NCBI RefSeq assembly: GCF_963668215.1 | Contig: NZ_OY764190.1 | Location: 5,084,001-5,148,000 of the forward strand | Origin: an uncultured Desulfosarcina sp. | GTDB taxonomy: Bacteria > Desulfobacterota > Desulfobacteria > Desulfobacterales > Desulfosarcinaceae | Length of the DNA: 64,000 nucleotides | Reading direction: 5' to 3' | Shown here: positions 16,315 through 24,802 of the stretch, piece by piece | Position numbering within the stretch: position 1 is the stretch's first letter | Layout of the letters: each line of letters starts with the position of its first letter | Position numbers and translations under genes: made by a program | The notes under the pieces: generated by a model | Databases searched by the model: none | The model's input: only the letters and a program-made list of their open reading frames with translations | Told to the model about the DNA's origin: nothing

Positions 16315-17691
16315 TCAGCCACCCATGATACGGATCAAATCCTGCACATCGCCAAGTGCTTCCAGGTTCTCGATCATTGAAAAAAGCGCTTCGCATGCAT
16401 CTTTTTTCAACGGGAAACCACTGTAATCGTGGCATTTGGTGAACTTGCGACGGCATTGGTCCGCATTCATGGGATTGCGGGGGTTGCCTAACGGAATCGG
16501 GACATCTTCGGAAATGACGGCCCCGTCCTTTCGGACGACGGTCATCTTGGCCGCAAGGATATCCTTTGCCGCCAGGGCGGGATCGGCAGCGACACGGACC
16601 CGTTCGGCCAAATCCATCACCGCAGCATCGGCAATGGCTTCGGTCTCGAAGTCCTGCAAAAAGACGTCCCCGCGAATAATCGCGCAGGCGGTGGTATAGG
16701 GAATGCTGAACTGGGCGTCGACCTGTGGATTGCTCCCGGGCTGAAAGGGTTTGCCAACCATCTCGGCCCCCATCGAGCAAACCGACACATCGACTCGTTT
16801 GATCTCTTCCACCGGCATTACCCGGTCACGCAGAGCCAGAGCCGCGTCGATGCTCGCGTGGGTCATCCGGCAGGCAGGATAGGGTTTGAGGCTCAAATCG
16901 ACGATTGAATAATGTTTCCCCAGCAATTCGGTAACCGGTGCAGGATCGAAGCTGCCCTGTTCATAAAGTGGATAATATCCGTATGGACCGGTGAGGAAAC
17001 GTCGGCTTCCGGTAATGCCGCGGCCGGCCAGAAAGGCGGAAAGCACGCCGGCGGAGGCAGCAAAACCGGGTTGCATCCGCTTCACCAGGCATCCTTCCAG
17101 CAACCCCTGGGCATTTCCCGAAGTCTGTCCGTAAACGATCCCAAGCGCATTGAAGATTTCTTCCCGGTTCAGACCGAGAATTTTTGCGGCCGTAGCGGCG
17201 GCGCCGAAGCAACCGCAGGTGGCCGTTCGGATCCAGGAAAGGGGCTGGTCGATGGCCAGGCTGATCCGGGAGATAATGTCCACACCGACAACCAGAGCGG
17301 TGATCAGTTCCTTTCCACTGACGGGTTTGCCGTTTCCCCTCGCCGCCAGCGCCGCCGGCAGCACATTGACGAAGGTGTGCAACGCCGAAGCGTCGAGGGT
17401 ATCGTCGAAGTCCATGGCGTGCATCATGGCGCTGTTGGCCATCGCCGCCATCGGCGGGGACACCTGGATACCGGACAGCAGCACAGAAGCGCCGCTTTCG
17501 ACAGGCCAGGTTCCGAGCAGGTCGAGGATTTCCGGGCAGCCGGGCGCACGGCTGCCCGGAAATGCCACGCCTAAAGTATCCAGAATCAGATTTTTGCAAC
17601 AGTCGATCGACTGACTGTCGAGGTCGTCAAAACTCGTTTCGGCAATGTAATCGACTAAAATTTCTTCCAGGCTCGGTTCTACGGCAGACAT
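16315..17691 (-). CDS. MmgE/PrpD family protein
   Basis: 458 residues spanning the whole MmgE/PrpD fold. Landmarks are MMHAMDFDDT (about 91-100), which holds the conserved Asp pair, and KPYPACRMTHASIDAAL in the second half. Known members are 2-methylcitrate dehydratase, cis-aconitate decarboxylase and several uncharacterised isomerases or dehydratases of catabolic operons. ATG 17691 has GGAGG four nucleotides upstream. It overlaps the creatininase gene by 13 nt, so the two may act in sequence on the same carbon skeleton. Exact reaction not assignable. Confidence 0.87.
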   Translation of the reverse strand: MSAVEPSLEEILVDYIAETSFDDLDSQSIDCCKNLILDTLGVAFPGSRAPGCPEILDLLGTWPVESGASVLLSGIQVSPPMAAMANSAMMHAMDFDDTLDASALHTFVNVLPAALAARGNGKPVSGKELITALVVGVDIISRISLAIDQPLSWIRTATCGCFGAAATAAKILGLNREEIFNALGIVYGQTSGNAQGLLEGCLVKRMQPGFAASAGVLSAFLAGRGITGSRRFLTGPYGYYPLYEQGSFDPAPVTELLGKHYSIVDLSLKPYPACRMTHASIDAALALRDRVMPVEEIKRVDVSVCSMGAEMVGKPFQPGSNPQVDAQFSIPYTTACAIIRGDVFLQDFETEAIADAAVMDLAERVRVAADPALAAKDILAAKMTVVRKDGAVISEDVPIPLGNPRNPMNADQCRRKFTKCHDYSGFPLKKDACEALFSMIENLEALGDVQDLIRIMGG

Positions 17692-18500
17692 GCGGCCTCC
17701 GCTGGGTTCCACGGTAAGGAAATTTTTTGGAATTCTTTCAAAAAGTCACCTGCATATTCAGCAATCCTGGCGAGAATTGCCTCACCTTTTTCAACGGTGG
17801 CCGAGGTGGGGTCGCCCATGGTGCCCGAATCGGTGATTTCCCGTATATCCTGATATAACGTCTGCACCGAGCCCCCGAAGGCAATATCGCCTAAGGAGTT
17901 TTGCACCTTGAAAGCGCTTTCTTTTAACGATTTGGGGTGATCGGCTTGCATGCGTTCAACGACAACGGCTTCCGGTTTCAATGCCATTATCGTTGATGTC
18001 ATGATTTCACCGGCATGGGTGAACCGGCCTTCTTCAATCAAGCCGTCTTGGATTGCACAAAGGTCGTTCGCCAGTTTCCATATGCTGAGCATGCCAATGC
18101 GGATCCCATGACGGCCGGTTAGTAGGCGGGCCGCCGATTCGATGCACGGGTTGTTTCCCCTGTGGGCGTTCAGAAAAACGAACCGGCGGAATCCTGCTTT
18201 AAAAAGGCTTTCCACGTACTCGACAAGAACCCGGACCAGTGTTTCCGTCTCCAGAGATATGGTACCGGAAAAGGGCAGAAACCATTTGGAGTAGCCTATG
18301 GGCAGGGTCGGGCCAATGAACACCCCCGGGATACCATTCAGTCTTCGAGCAATTCCGTCCGCTACAATGGTGTCGACACCAAGGGGTAAATGGTTCCCCT
18401 CCAATTCCGTCGATCCCATGGGAATCACCACGACCGAATTTTCTTCAGCTGCCCTGCTGCATTCTTCTGAAGTCATTTCCGAAATATAAAAAGAAGTCAT
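17679..18500 (-). CDS. Creatininase family amidohydrolase
   Basis: 273 residues with the metal-site motifs of the family: GSTELEGNHLPLGVDT (about 29-44), LNAHRGNN (about 109) and HAGEIMTS (about 167). Family members open lactam or formamide rings (creatininase, FAPy deformylase, mycofactocin MftE). The usual STEQHGPHLPLGTD is here STELEGNHLPLGVD and NGHGGN is NAHRGN, so the active site departs from creatininase itself. Located between the transporter and the MmgE/PrpD gene, it probably performs an early ring-opening or amide step. Confidence 0.87.
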   Translation of the reverse strand: MTSFYISEMTSEECSRAAEENSVVVIPMGSTELEGNHLPLGVDTIVADGIARRLNGIPGVFIGPTLPIGYSKWFLPFSGTISLETETLVRVLVEYVESLFKAGFRRFVFLNAHRGNNPCIESAARLLTGRHGIRIGMLSIWKLANDLCAIQDGLIEEGRFTHAGEIMTSTIMALKPEAVVVERMQADHPKSLKESAFKVQNSLGDIAFGGSVQTLYQDIREITDSGTMGDPTSATVEKGEAILARIAEYAGDFLKEFQKISLPWNPAEAACLP

Positions 18501-18557
18501 GGTCCTTATTCTTCTTGTCAGGTTGCTTGATGAACCACCTCTGCAAATAATAGGCTG

Positions 18558-20459
18558 TTAAGCCCTCGTTTTCGCAGTAACCAATCCGATGGTAAACCGT
18601 TTGAGCAGATCCGGAACTCGTATCCAGAGAACGACCAGCACGATAACCAAGCCGATGATATCCGATAAAAGGCCAGGATAGATAAGGCAGCCGGCGCCGA
18701 CGAACAACAGCACCCGAAAAATGATCGTAAGACGGCCACCGAGGAAATTTTGAGCGGCGCACGCCAGGGCCAGTACGCCGAAAAAGGAGGTTATGCAGAC
18801 CTGGACAATCTGCCCGGGGCTTCCGATCAGCAGCAGGGCATTGTTGTAGACGAACATATACGGCACGATAAAAATGATCAGCGCCAGGCGACAGGCCGTG
18901 AAGGCGGTCCGCATCATGGGCGCATCCGCAATACCGGCGGCCACGAATGCATCGGGCGCCATGGGCGGCGTGATCCCCGCGATGGTAGCGAAATAGAAGA
19001 CGAACAGATGGGCAGCCAGGGGATAGACGCCGAGTTTGACCAGGGCCGGCACCACGAGAATGGACAGCACGATGTAGGCTGCCACCGGCGGTACGCCCAT
19101 CCCGAGGATAATCGAGGCGATCATGGTCAGAAAAAGCAATGCCAGCAGGTTGCCGCCGGACATTTTGATCAGCAGGCCCGACATCATCAACCCCAGACCG
19201 GTCAGGGTAATCATGCCCAGCACAACGCCGCCCAGGGACAAAATGGCGACTACGGGCAGGGCCGTCAGGGCGCCTTGTTCGAGGCCCTCGAAGAGTTGGC
19301 GGAGGGTCATCCGTCGGCCGGGTCCGGCCAGTTGGCTGCAGATGGGAATCGAAACGGCGCCCCAGAAAGCTGCGCGGGTCACCGAAACTTTGGAATATAC
19401 GAGAAAAAATATCAGGACGAAGATGGGAATGAAGAAAAACCAGCCTTCTTTGAGGGTCTGCTTCAGGCTGGGGAGTTCATCCTTGGGCATGCCTGCCATG
19501 TCCAATTTCTGGGCTTCGATGTCAATCATCAAAAACAGCCCGACATAGTAAAGGATGGCCGCCAGGCCGCCGGCCTTCATGATGGTGACGTAATTGACGC
19601 CCAATACCTCCATGATGATGAAAACGGCGCTGCCCATGATCGGCGGCATCAACAGCCCGCCGGCGCTGGATACGGTTTCCACGGCCGCGGCGAAATGGGG
19701 TTTGTAGCCGCTGCGCTTCATCAACGGGATGGTGATTTGTCCGGTTCCGGCCACATTCGCCGTTCCGCTGCCCGAAAGCATCCCGAACAGAGAAGAGGCG
19801 ACCACGGCGATTTTGGCCGGGCCGCCGCGAACATGCCCGAAAAGGGCGAAAGAGAGATTGATGAAGAACTCGCCGCCGCCGGCGGCGCGCAGCAGGGCGC
19901 CAAAGAGAATAAACAGGAAGATGTAGGTCGCCGAGATACCCGCCAGCATGCCGAAAACACCGTCCGTGGTGATAAACATGTTACTGACGATTCGCTCGAA
20001 AGAGTAATTGCGATGGGCCAAAAAACTGGGCAGCATCTCGCCGAAACGGGCATAAATCATCGCAACCACGGAGATAATCGGAAAGATCCATCCCAGTGTC
20101 CGCCTGGCCGCTTCAATACACATCAGCAGAAAGACGGTTCCCATCGCCAGTTCGTACCAGGGGGGACACATCCCGCATTCGCCAATCTTTTTGAACCAGT
20201 TGGCCAGAACATAAATGCCCATCAGGAGCACAATTGCTGACATGAGGTACCCATGCCAGGCGATTCGTGTCTTTTTCTTCTGATCGAAACCATAGAGAAG
20301 AAAAATCAGTACCAGTGCAAAGGTTACGTGAATGACCCGCTGGTTCATGGCGGTCAGTTGGAAAATACCCGTATAAAGTTGAAACAGGCTCATGGCAATG
20401 GCAATTACCCGGATGAGCAAAGGGGATGAGGCGGTTGATGGTGCGGTTTTGTTCTCCAT
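18558..20459 (-). CDS. TRAP transporter fused permease (DctQ-DctM, 4TM/12TM type)
   Basis: 633 residues, strongly hydrophobic. The N-terminal part (about 1-140) is the small DctQ-like unit with four to five helices. The rest is DctM, containing MLSGSGTANVAGTGQITIPLMK, here split by positions 215-236, and GMGVPPVAAYIVLSILVVP. Fused permeases of this type pair with TAXI receptors and use an ion gradient to import carboxylates or other small acids. ATG 20459 is used because the TTG 18 nt earlier is weak. The binding protein is encoded 214 bp upstream, with a hairpin in the gap. Confidence 0.93.
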   Translation of the reverse strand: MENKTAPSTASSPLLIRVIAIAMSLFQLYTGIFQLTAMNQRVIHVTFALVLIFLLYGFDQKKKTRIAWHGYLMSAIVLLMGIYVLANWFKKIGECGMCPPWYELAMGTVFLLMCIEAARRTLGWIFPIISVVAMIYARFGEMLPSFLAHRNYSFERIVSNMFITTDGVFGMLAGISATYIFLFILFGALLRAAGGGEFFINLSFALFGHVRGGPAKIAVVASSLFGMLSGSGTANVAGTGQITIPLMKRSGYKPHFAAAVETVSSAGGLLMPPIMGSAVFIIMEVLGVNYVTIMKAGGLAAILYYVGLFLMIDIEAQKLDMAGMPKDELPSLKQTLKEGWFFFIPIFVLIFFLVYSKVSVTRAAFWGAVSIPICSQLAGPGRRMTLRQLFEGLEQGALTALPVVAILSLGGVVLGMITLTGLGLMMSGLLIKMSGGNLLALLFLTMIASIILGMGVPPVAAYIVLSILVVPALVKLGVYPLAAHLFVFYFATIAGITPPMAPDAFVAAGIADAPMMRTAFTACRLALIIFIVPYMFVYNNALLLIGSPGQIVQVCITSFFGVLALACAAQNFLGGRLTIIFRVLLFVGAGCLIYPGLLSDIIGLVIVLVVLWIRVPDLLKRFTIGLVTAKTRA

Positions 20460-20559
20460 AGTTGACCCCGTTTTCAATAATTTGCCAAGGCGGCTTGTGA
20501 TCTTTCCGGCAGTTGTGGCCTCAAGGATATGTCTGCAAGAAAATAATTGTGTGCGCTTG

Positions 20560-20591
20560 CAGGAGAGGCCGTTTTTTTACGGCCCCTCCTG
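20560..20591 (-). promoter_or_regulatory. Intercistronic hairpin between TAXI receptor and TRAP permease genes
   Basis: Thirteen-base arms (CAGGAGAGGCCGT / ACGGCCCCTCCTG, one mismatch) close a 6-nt T/A loop. It lies 83 nt after the receptor stop and 101 nt before the permease start. Hairpins here often protect the receptor part of the mRNA or partly stop transcription, giving more receptor than permease. No U-tract is seen on the minus strand, which favours processing over termination. Confidence 0.5.
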
Positions 20592-20673
20592 TCCCGGGGA
20601 TGCCCATTCGGACTGTGGGTTATCTATCGTGCAAATGAGCCAAGCAAATCTCTTTAACTACCCGCAAAACAAT

Positions 20674-21666
20674 TTATTCGTAATACTCGGCCCGTTTATC
20701 CCAAATGCCGATTTCCTTATAGTATTTGACCGCTCCAGGATGGTACCCTACGGGAACTCCCGGTGCCCCACGGAAGGCATTTTTCGGCGTGTACATTTTT
20801 GCCATCGGATGAATGGCGTCGCGGTCTTCGGGATGACCGTAGACGGCTTTTAGAATCGTGTAGACCAGGTCCTCTGAAAGATCTGTACGGCAAATCCACA
20901 TCTGGGGCAGGGTATAGGTGTGAACATCTTCTTCCATTCCCGAATAGGTTCCGGCAGGTATCGTCAACGGCACAACGTTCTTGTAATTGTCCCGGAGACG
21001 TTTGAGCGCCTCGGGTTCGATTTCAATCAGGCGGATCGGAATGTCTCTCGCCAACTCCATGACCGAGGCCAGCGGAGCTCCGGCAGCAATGATGCCGCAA
21101 TCGATGGTGTTGTCACGAATTCCCCGGGTGACCTCTGAAAAAGAGATGTATTTGGGCGAAAAATCGTCAAAAGTGAGCCCCCAGCCAGTTTCTATGTGTT
21201 TTTTGGAATAAATGTTCAATGTGGCGCTTCCGGCCGGTCCGACACCGATAACCTTTCCCTTGAAATCGGAGATGGAGCGGATGGGTGAATCTTTTCGGAC
21301 GATCCAGTGCGTATCGCTGGTGTGCCCCACGGCAATCAGGCGAACTTTGTCGACATCCATTCCCTGGTCTTTGAGATCGTTGAGCGTTCCCATGCAGGCC
21401 AGTCCCAGATCCATTTCCCCACGAATCAATAGACGTGCGTTTTCTGTAGACGCCGCCGTTGATTCGGCGGCAACCCGCACGTTGGGAACATGATTGTTGA
21501 TCAACGCGGCAAAACCGGCGCCAAGGAAATAATAGGTTCCTGCCGGGCTGCCGGTTCCGAAGGAAATGAATTTGATGGCGGACGCCGGGGCTGCTGCCAG
21601 AAACAACACGACAAACGCTAACACAAGGGGCCTGATGAACCGGAGTGACAATCTTCTTACATGCAT
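20674..21666 (-). CDS. TAXI-family TRAP transporter substrate-binding protein
   Basis: 330 residues. A signal peptide (positively charged MHVRRLSLRFIR, hydrophobic core, cleavage near APASA-IK) marks it as periplasmic. The mature start FISFGTGSPAGTYYFLG is the hallmark of the TAXI family; GVGPAGSATLN follows in the middle. It captures the substrate and delivers it to the fused permease. Very strong ribosome binding site AAGGAGGG. Known TAXI ligands include glutamate and dicarboxylates, but most are orphan, so the ligand is open. The absence of another receptor in the locus points to one dedicated substrate class. Confidence 0.93.
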   Translation of the reverse strand: MHVRRLSLRFIRPLVLAFVVLFLAAAPASAIKFISFGTGSPAGTYYFLGAGFAALINNHVPNVRVAAESTAASTENARLLIRGEMDLGLACMGTLNDLKDQGMDVDKVRLIAVGHTSDTHWIVRKDSPIRSISDFKGKVIGVGPAGSATLNIYSKKHIETGWGLTFDDFSPKYISFSEVTRGIRDNTIDCGIIAAGAPLASVMELARDIPIRLIEIEPEALKRLRDNYKNVVPLTIPAGTYSGMEEDVHTYTLPQMWICRTDLSEDLVYTILKAVYGHPEDRDAIHPMAKMYTPKNAFRGAPGVPVGYHPGAVKYYKEIGIWDKRAEYYE

Positions 21667-21696
21667 AATACCCTCCTTTCTTGTAATTCCATCGAA

Positions 21697-22116
21697 TTAG
21701 CCAATTTCCTTGATCAGGATCGTGAAACCGCTGGGCAATTGATTGTATAGCATTGGAAATTCTTGCGTGAGTTCTTCTCCGGCAGGTACCCCGGCAACAT
21801 CGTCCTTGACCTTGCGCGGGTACAATCCGCCCGCCGACGTTCCGTCCGGAAGGAAGATGTTGACCCGAAACCGTTTTGTTTCGGCCGACTTGTTTTTCAC
21901 TGTAATGGACATGTGCAGGCGGTCCGCGCCCTTGTACGGTTTGATACAGTATGCAATCTGCGTGATTTCCGCGGAAGGGGTTACCTCGTACTGGATGTTC
22001 TGTTCGAACGCGGCTTCATCGACGCCGGCATCCGTGGTTGCGCATCCTCCGAGGCCGAAAAGCGCAATCGCCAGAACGACGCTTGCCAATAGTTCAATCC
22101 TGCTCGGTTTGGGCAT
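21697..22116 (-). CDS. Predicted outer-membrane or periplasmic lipoprotein, unknown function
   Basis: 139 residues. The N-terminal hydrophobic stretch ends in FGLGGCATTD, a lipobox with Cys25. The mature part is beta-rich (MSITVKNKSAETKRFRVNIFLPDG), resembling a small immunoglobulin-like domain such as DUF1425/YcfL. It lies 30 bp before the TAXI receptor gene and shares its direction, so it may help substrate passage across the periplasm. GGAGAG ribosome binding site. The YcfL resemblance is by eye only. Confidence 0.75.
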   Translation of the reverse strand: MPKPSRIELLASVVLAIALFGLGGCATTDAGVDEAAFEQNIQYEVTPSAEITQIAYCIKPYKGADRLHMSITVKNKSAETKRFRVNIFLPDGTSAGGLYPRKVKDDVAGVPAGEELTQEFPMLYNQLPSGFTILIKEIG

Positions 22117-22191
22117 GACACTCTCCTTTCCTGTTGGGTTTGGTGTTCTCGGCTGCTTTCCCGCAGTTCCGAAAGCGGCAGGTTATCGGGG

Positions 22192-22206
22192 AACCGTCGG
22201 ACGGTT
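22192..22206 (-). other. Small hairpin downstream of gntR-type gene
   Basis: AACCGT-cgg-ACGGTT forms a 6-bp stem with a 3-nt loop, 17 nt after the regulator stop codon. No U-tract follows, so a terminator role is weak. It could separate the regulator from the transport genes. Confidence 0.35.
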
Positions 22207-22222
22207 ATGACCGCACAAAACC

Positions 22223-23011
22223 TTACAATTTCGTTTCCTCGGACCAACAATGATTCTCTTGTCGAATGCGGCGGTCAATTTCCTGAACTTGATCTTCAGG
22301 CATGACATGGGTGTAGGCTTGGTAGGTGTCTAGCAAATGCCGGCGTGTCATTTCATACGCCTCGGCAGGGTTGTGTTTTACGATGGCATCCAGGATCTCC
22401 CGGTGCCCCTGAATAAACTGTTGAATTACCCGTCGGCGGAGTTGGGTCTGCGTCAGTTCGATGATCGTGGCCGAATAGGATTGGGTGATGGATTCGGTAA
22501 TAAATAAAATAATAGGATTTTTTGTAATTTTAGCTACTTCAACGTGAAAAGAAACATTGGTAAGACGTGCGCTTTTACGGGATGTCGCAACCTGAGCCTC
22601 AGCTTTATCCAAAACCTGATGCAGGCGATCGATATCTTTTTTCGTAGCGTACTTTGCGGCAATCTCCGATGCCCGGGGTTCGATATAAAGACGGGCATCG
22701 ATAAGGTGGGTAAAACCGATCCGGCCCATATGAATCAGATTTCTGAAATTTTCGGTGATCGGATCGGAATTGGGTTCCGATACATAGGCGCCAGCGTTGA
22801 TTCCTCTTCGAATTTCGATCAAACCAGCGCTTTGTAAATTCCTCAGCGCTTCACGAATGGTGACGCGGCTCACTTGGAACTGGTCGACAAGTTCCCGCTC
22901 CGAGGGAAGTTTCTCCCCGGGCTTAAAGATCTCGTCTGTAATAGAAGTCTGGATGGCTTCCTTAACTTCCTGAGATAGCAGTGGTTTCTTAAGGGATTTG
23001 TATCCTGCCAC
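22223..23011 (-). CDS. GntR family transcriptional regulator, FadR/FCD subfamily
   Basis: 262 residues. The N-terminal winged helix contains LPSERELVDQFQVSRVTIREAL (about 39-60, beyond 20 residues only by position). The C-terminal all-helical FCD domain has the metal-site residues Asp and His expected in DARLYIEPR, FHVEVAK and HREILDAI. FCD regulators sense carboxylates and usually repress catabolic operons until the ligand binds. The GTG start has GGAAGGAG upstream. It heads the 17-gene minus-strand series and probably controls it and itself. A palindrome at 23060-23074 is a candidate operator. Confidence 0.92.
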   Translation of the reverse strand: MAGYKSLKKPLLSQEVKEAIQTSITDEIFKPGEKLPSERELVDQFQVSRVTIREALRNLQSAGLIEIRRGINAGAYVSEPNSDPITENFRNLIHMGRIGFTHLIDARLYIEPRASEIAAKYATKKDIDRLHQVLDKAEAQVATSRKSARLTNVSFHVEVAKITKNPIILFITESITQSYSATIIELTQTQLRRRVIQQFIQGHREILDAIVKHNPAEAYEMTRRHLLDTYQAYTHVMPEDQVQEIDRRIRQENHCWSEETKL

Positions 23012-23059
23012 CGGAGAACTCCTTCCTAGGCCCTGCTAACATTACAGTTGTATGTCGTT

Positions 23060-23074
23060 TGACGTCTGATGTCA
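23060..23074. promoter_or_regulatory. Candidate operator of the GntR/FCD regulator
   Basis: TGACGTC-T-GATGTCA is a 7-1-7 inverted repeat with one mismatched pair, 49 bp upstream of the regulator start and 151 bp upstream of the aspartate kinase gene. An outer pair TATGTC/GTCATA extends the symmetry. Short palindromes with a one-base centre suit FCD-type dimers. Binding is inferred. Confidence 0.45.
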
Positions 23075-23078
23075 TACC

Positions 23079-23098
23079 ACTATTTGAAAAGAAATAGT
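23079..23098. promoter_or_regulatory. Second inverted repeat in the gntR/aspartate kinase divergent region
   Basis: ACTATTT-gaaaag-AAATAGT is a perfect 7-bp inverted repeat with a 6-bp spacer, 5 bp from the candidate operator. It could be a second binding site or part of the promoter region; on the minus strand TTGACA overlaps its outer edge. Confidence 0.3.
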
Positions 23099-23224
23099 TT
23101 GTCAAACAATTTTCGAGAATATGCTACTAAAAAACCTGGAAGCCTACAGTTGCCATTTTGCCAGCGGTAGGCTATTTCAAAACTTCTTTGATAGAACCAG
23201 CGTACCGAAGGAGCAATAAAGATC

Positions 23225-24610
23225 ATGCGGGTGATTAAAATCGGCGGCGGGTGCCTGAACGGAAAAACGACGATTCAAACCATCATGGAATTGCTGGCCG
23301 ATCACGGCAAGGGCAATGTGATCGTGGTCAGCGCCTTAAAGGGCGTCACCGACTTTCTGATCGAATCCATGCGAAAGGCCCTGGAAGATGAATCCAGCAT
23401 TCCGGATATCATGGCCCGCTACCGCAGCCGCCATTCGGAAGTAGGGCGCCACCTGATTCAGGACAAACCATCGCGGCGATTGTGTAAAGAGACGCTCGCC
23501 GGTTCCTTCAGCCAGTTGGAACGTCTTTTGTACGGCCTCAGTTTTACCCGCGAGATCACCCCGCGCCTTTACGATACCATCGTCAGCTTTGGCGAGCGGA
23601 CCTGCGCCGAACTGCTGGCTGCGGTGATGAACAGCCGCGGCATGGCATCCATGGCGGCCATGCCCCAGGAAATCGGGTTGATCACCGACGGCAAGTTCGG
23701 TGACGCCACGGTTGTGCCCAAAAAAACGGCGGCCAATTTCAGGCGGCACCTCAAGGCGCCCCTGGCGGCGGGGAGCATCGTTTTCATGCCCGGTTTCTAT
23801 GGGGTGAGCCCCGAAGGCGACATCACCACCTTCGGCCGGGGCGGCAGCGACTATTCCGCAGCGGTTGCAGCCGGCGCGCTGGAGGCCCAATGCCTGGAAA
23901 TCTGGAAGGATGTGGATGGGTTTATGAGTGCCGATCCGAAAATCGTTCCCGAATCCAAGCTGATTCCCGAACTTTCTTACGAGGAGGCTGCCGAACTGGC
24001 CTATTTCGGGGCCAAGATTCTCCACCCCAGGACCATGGAGCCGGTCCGGCTTCGAAAAATTCCCGTCACGATCCGCAACACGGTCAGGCCCGACATCGAG
24101 GGCACCCGTATCTGCGTAAAAAGCCCCCAACCTCCCAGTGTGATCAAAAGCGTGGCTTACGATACCGGTATCGGACTGCTCCATATTTTTGCCTCCGGCG
24201 TCGGCGCTCGCATGGGCATCCTGGCCCAGGTGGCTGCCGCCATGACCGATCACGGGATCAATATTCGCTCGGTGGTCACCTCCCAGACCTGTATCAGCCT
24301 GCTTCTGGCGCGAAGCGACCTGGATGCCGGCCGCCAGGCTCTCATGTCCCTGCGGCCCCGGCCGTTCCGACGCATCGAAAAAGTGGCCGACAGCGCCCTG
24401 ATCAGCATTGTCGGAGAAGGGCTTTCCCGCAAAAAGGGCATCGCCGCACGCTGTTTCGCCGCTGTGGCCGGGTGCAACGTCAATGTCAACATGATCGCCT
24501 TCGGGCCATCCCGGGCCGCCCTTTATTTTCTGGTGCGTGAAAACAGCCTTCGGCGCGCCGTGATCGCCATCCACAGCACTTTTTTTTCATCGCCGCGCTG
24601 CAGCAACTGA
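23225..24610 (+). CDS. Aspartate kinase
   Basis: 461 residues. The kinase domain opens with VIKIGGGCL (family KFGG variant) and has SFGERTCAELLA, TTFGRGGSDYSAA and DVDGFMSADPK. Two ACT domains follow (about 305-460: IFASGVGARMGILAQ and ISIVGEGLSRKKGIA). It phosphorylates L-aspartate for lysine, threonine and methionine synthesis; ACT domains bind the feedback amino acids. GAAGGAG lies upstream at a slightly long spacing (11 nt). It is monofunctional and stands alone, divergent from the regulator gene. Layout resembles LysC/ThrA-type kinases with the regulatory part at the C-terminus. Confidence 0.93.
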   Translation: MRVIKIGGGCLNGKTTIQTIMELLADHGKGNVIVVSALKGVTDFLIESMRKALEDESSIPDIMARYRSRHSEVGRHLIQDKPSRRLCKETLAGSFSQLERLLYGLSFTREITPRLYDTIVSFGERTCAELLAAVMNSRGMASMAAMPQEIGLITDGKFGDATVVPKKTAANFRRHLKAPLAAGSIVFMPGFYGVSPEGDITTFGRGGSDYSAAVAAGALEAQCLEIWKDVDGFMSADPKIVPESKLIPELSYEEAAELAYFGAKILHPRTMEPVRLRKIPVTIRNTVRPDIEGTRICVKSPQPPSVIKSVAYDTGIGLLHIFASGVGARMGILAQVAAAMTDHGINIRSVVTSQTCISLLLARSDLDAGRQALMSLRPRPFRRIEKVADSALISIVGEGLSRKKGIAARCFAAVAGCNVNVNMIAFGPSRAALYFLVRENSLRRAVIAIHSTFFSSPRCSN

Positions 24611-24802
24611 CCGCAATCCGAGATCGCTTTCAAGTATCCATCTACGCGGATCCAATGTCCTGGCGCGACTTGCCGTTTCCCATCATTTGCGGTTGTGTTT
24701 TAATGTTCAAGGGTTATCTTTCATATGACCCTTTTTTGAGTAACGTTACGGCGTCGGTGGCGGTTTAACAGACGCTGTACATGGCATGCGGGAGACGCCA
24801 CC

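Noticed and set aside
18750-20240. A 496-codon plus-strand frame across the TRAP permease
   Set aside because: Glutamine, histidine and glycine rich shadow of membrane-protein codons; no motif.
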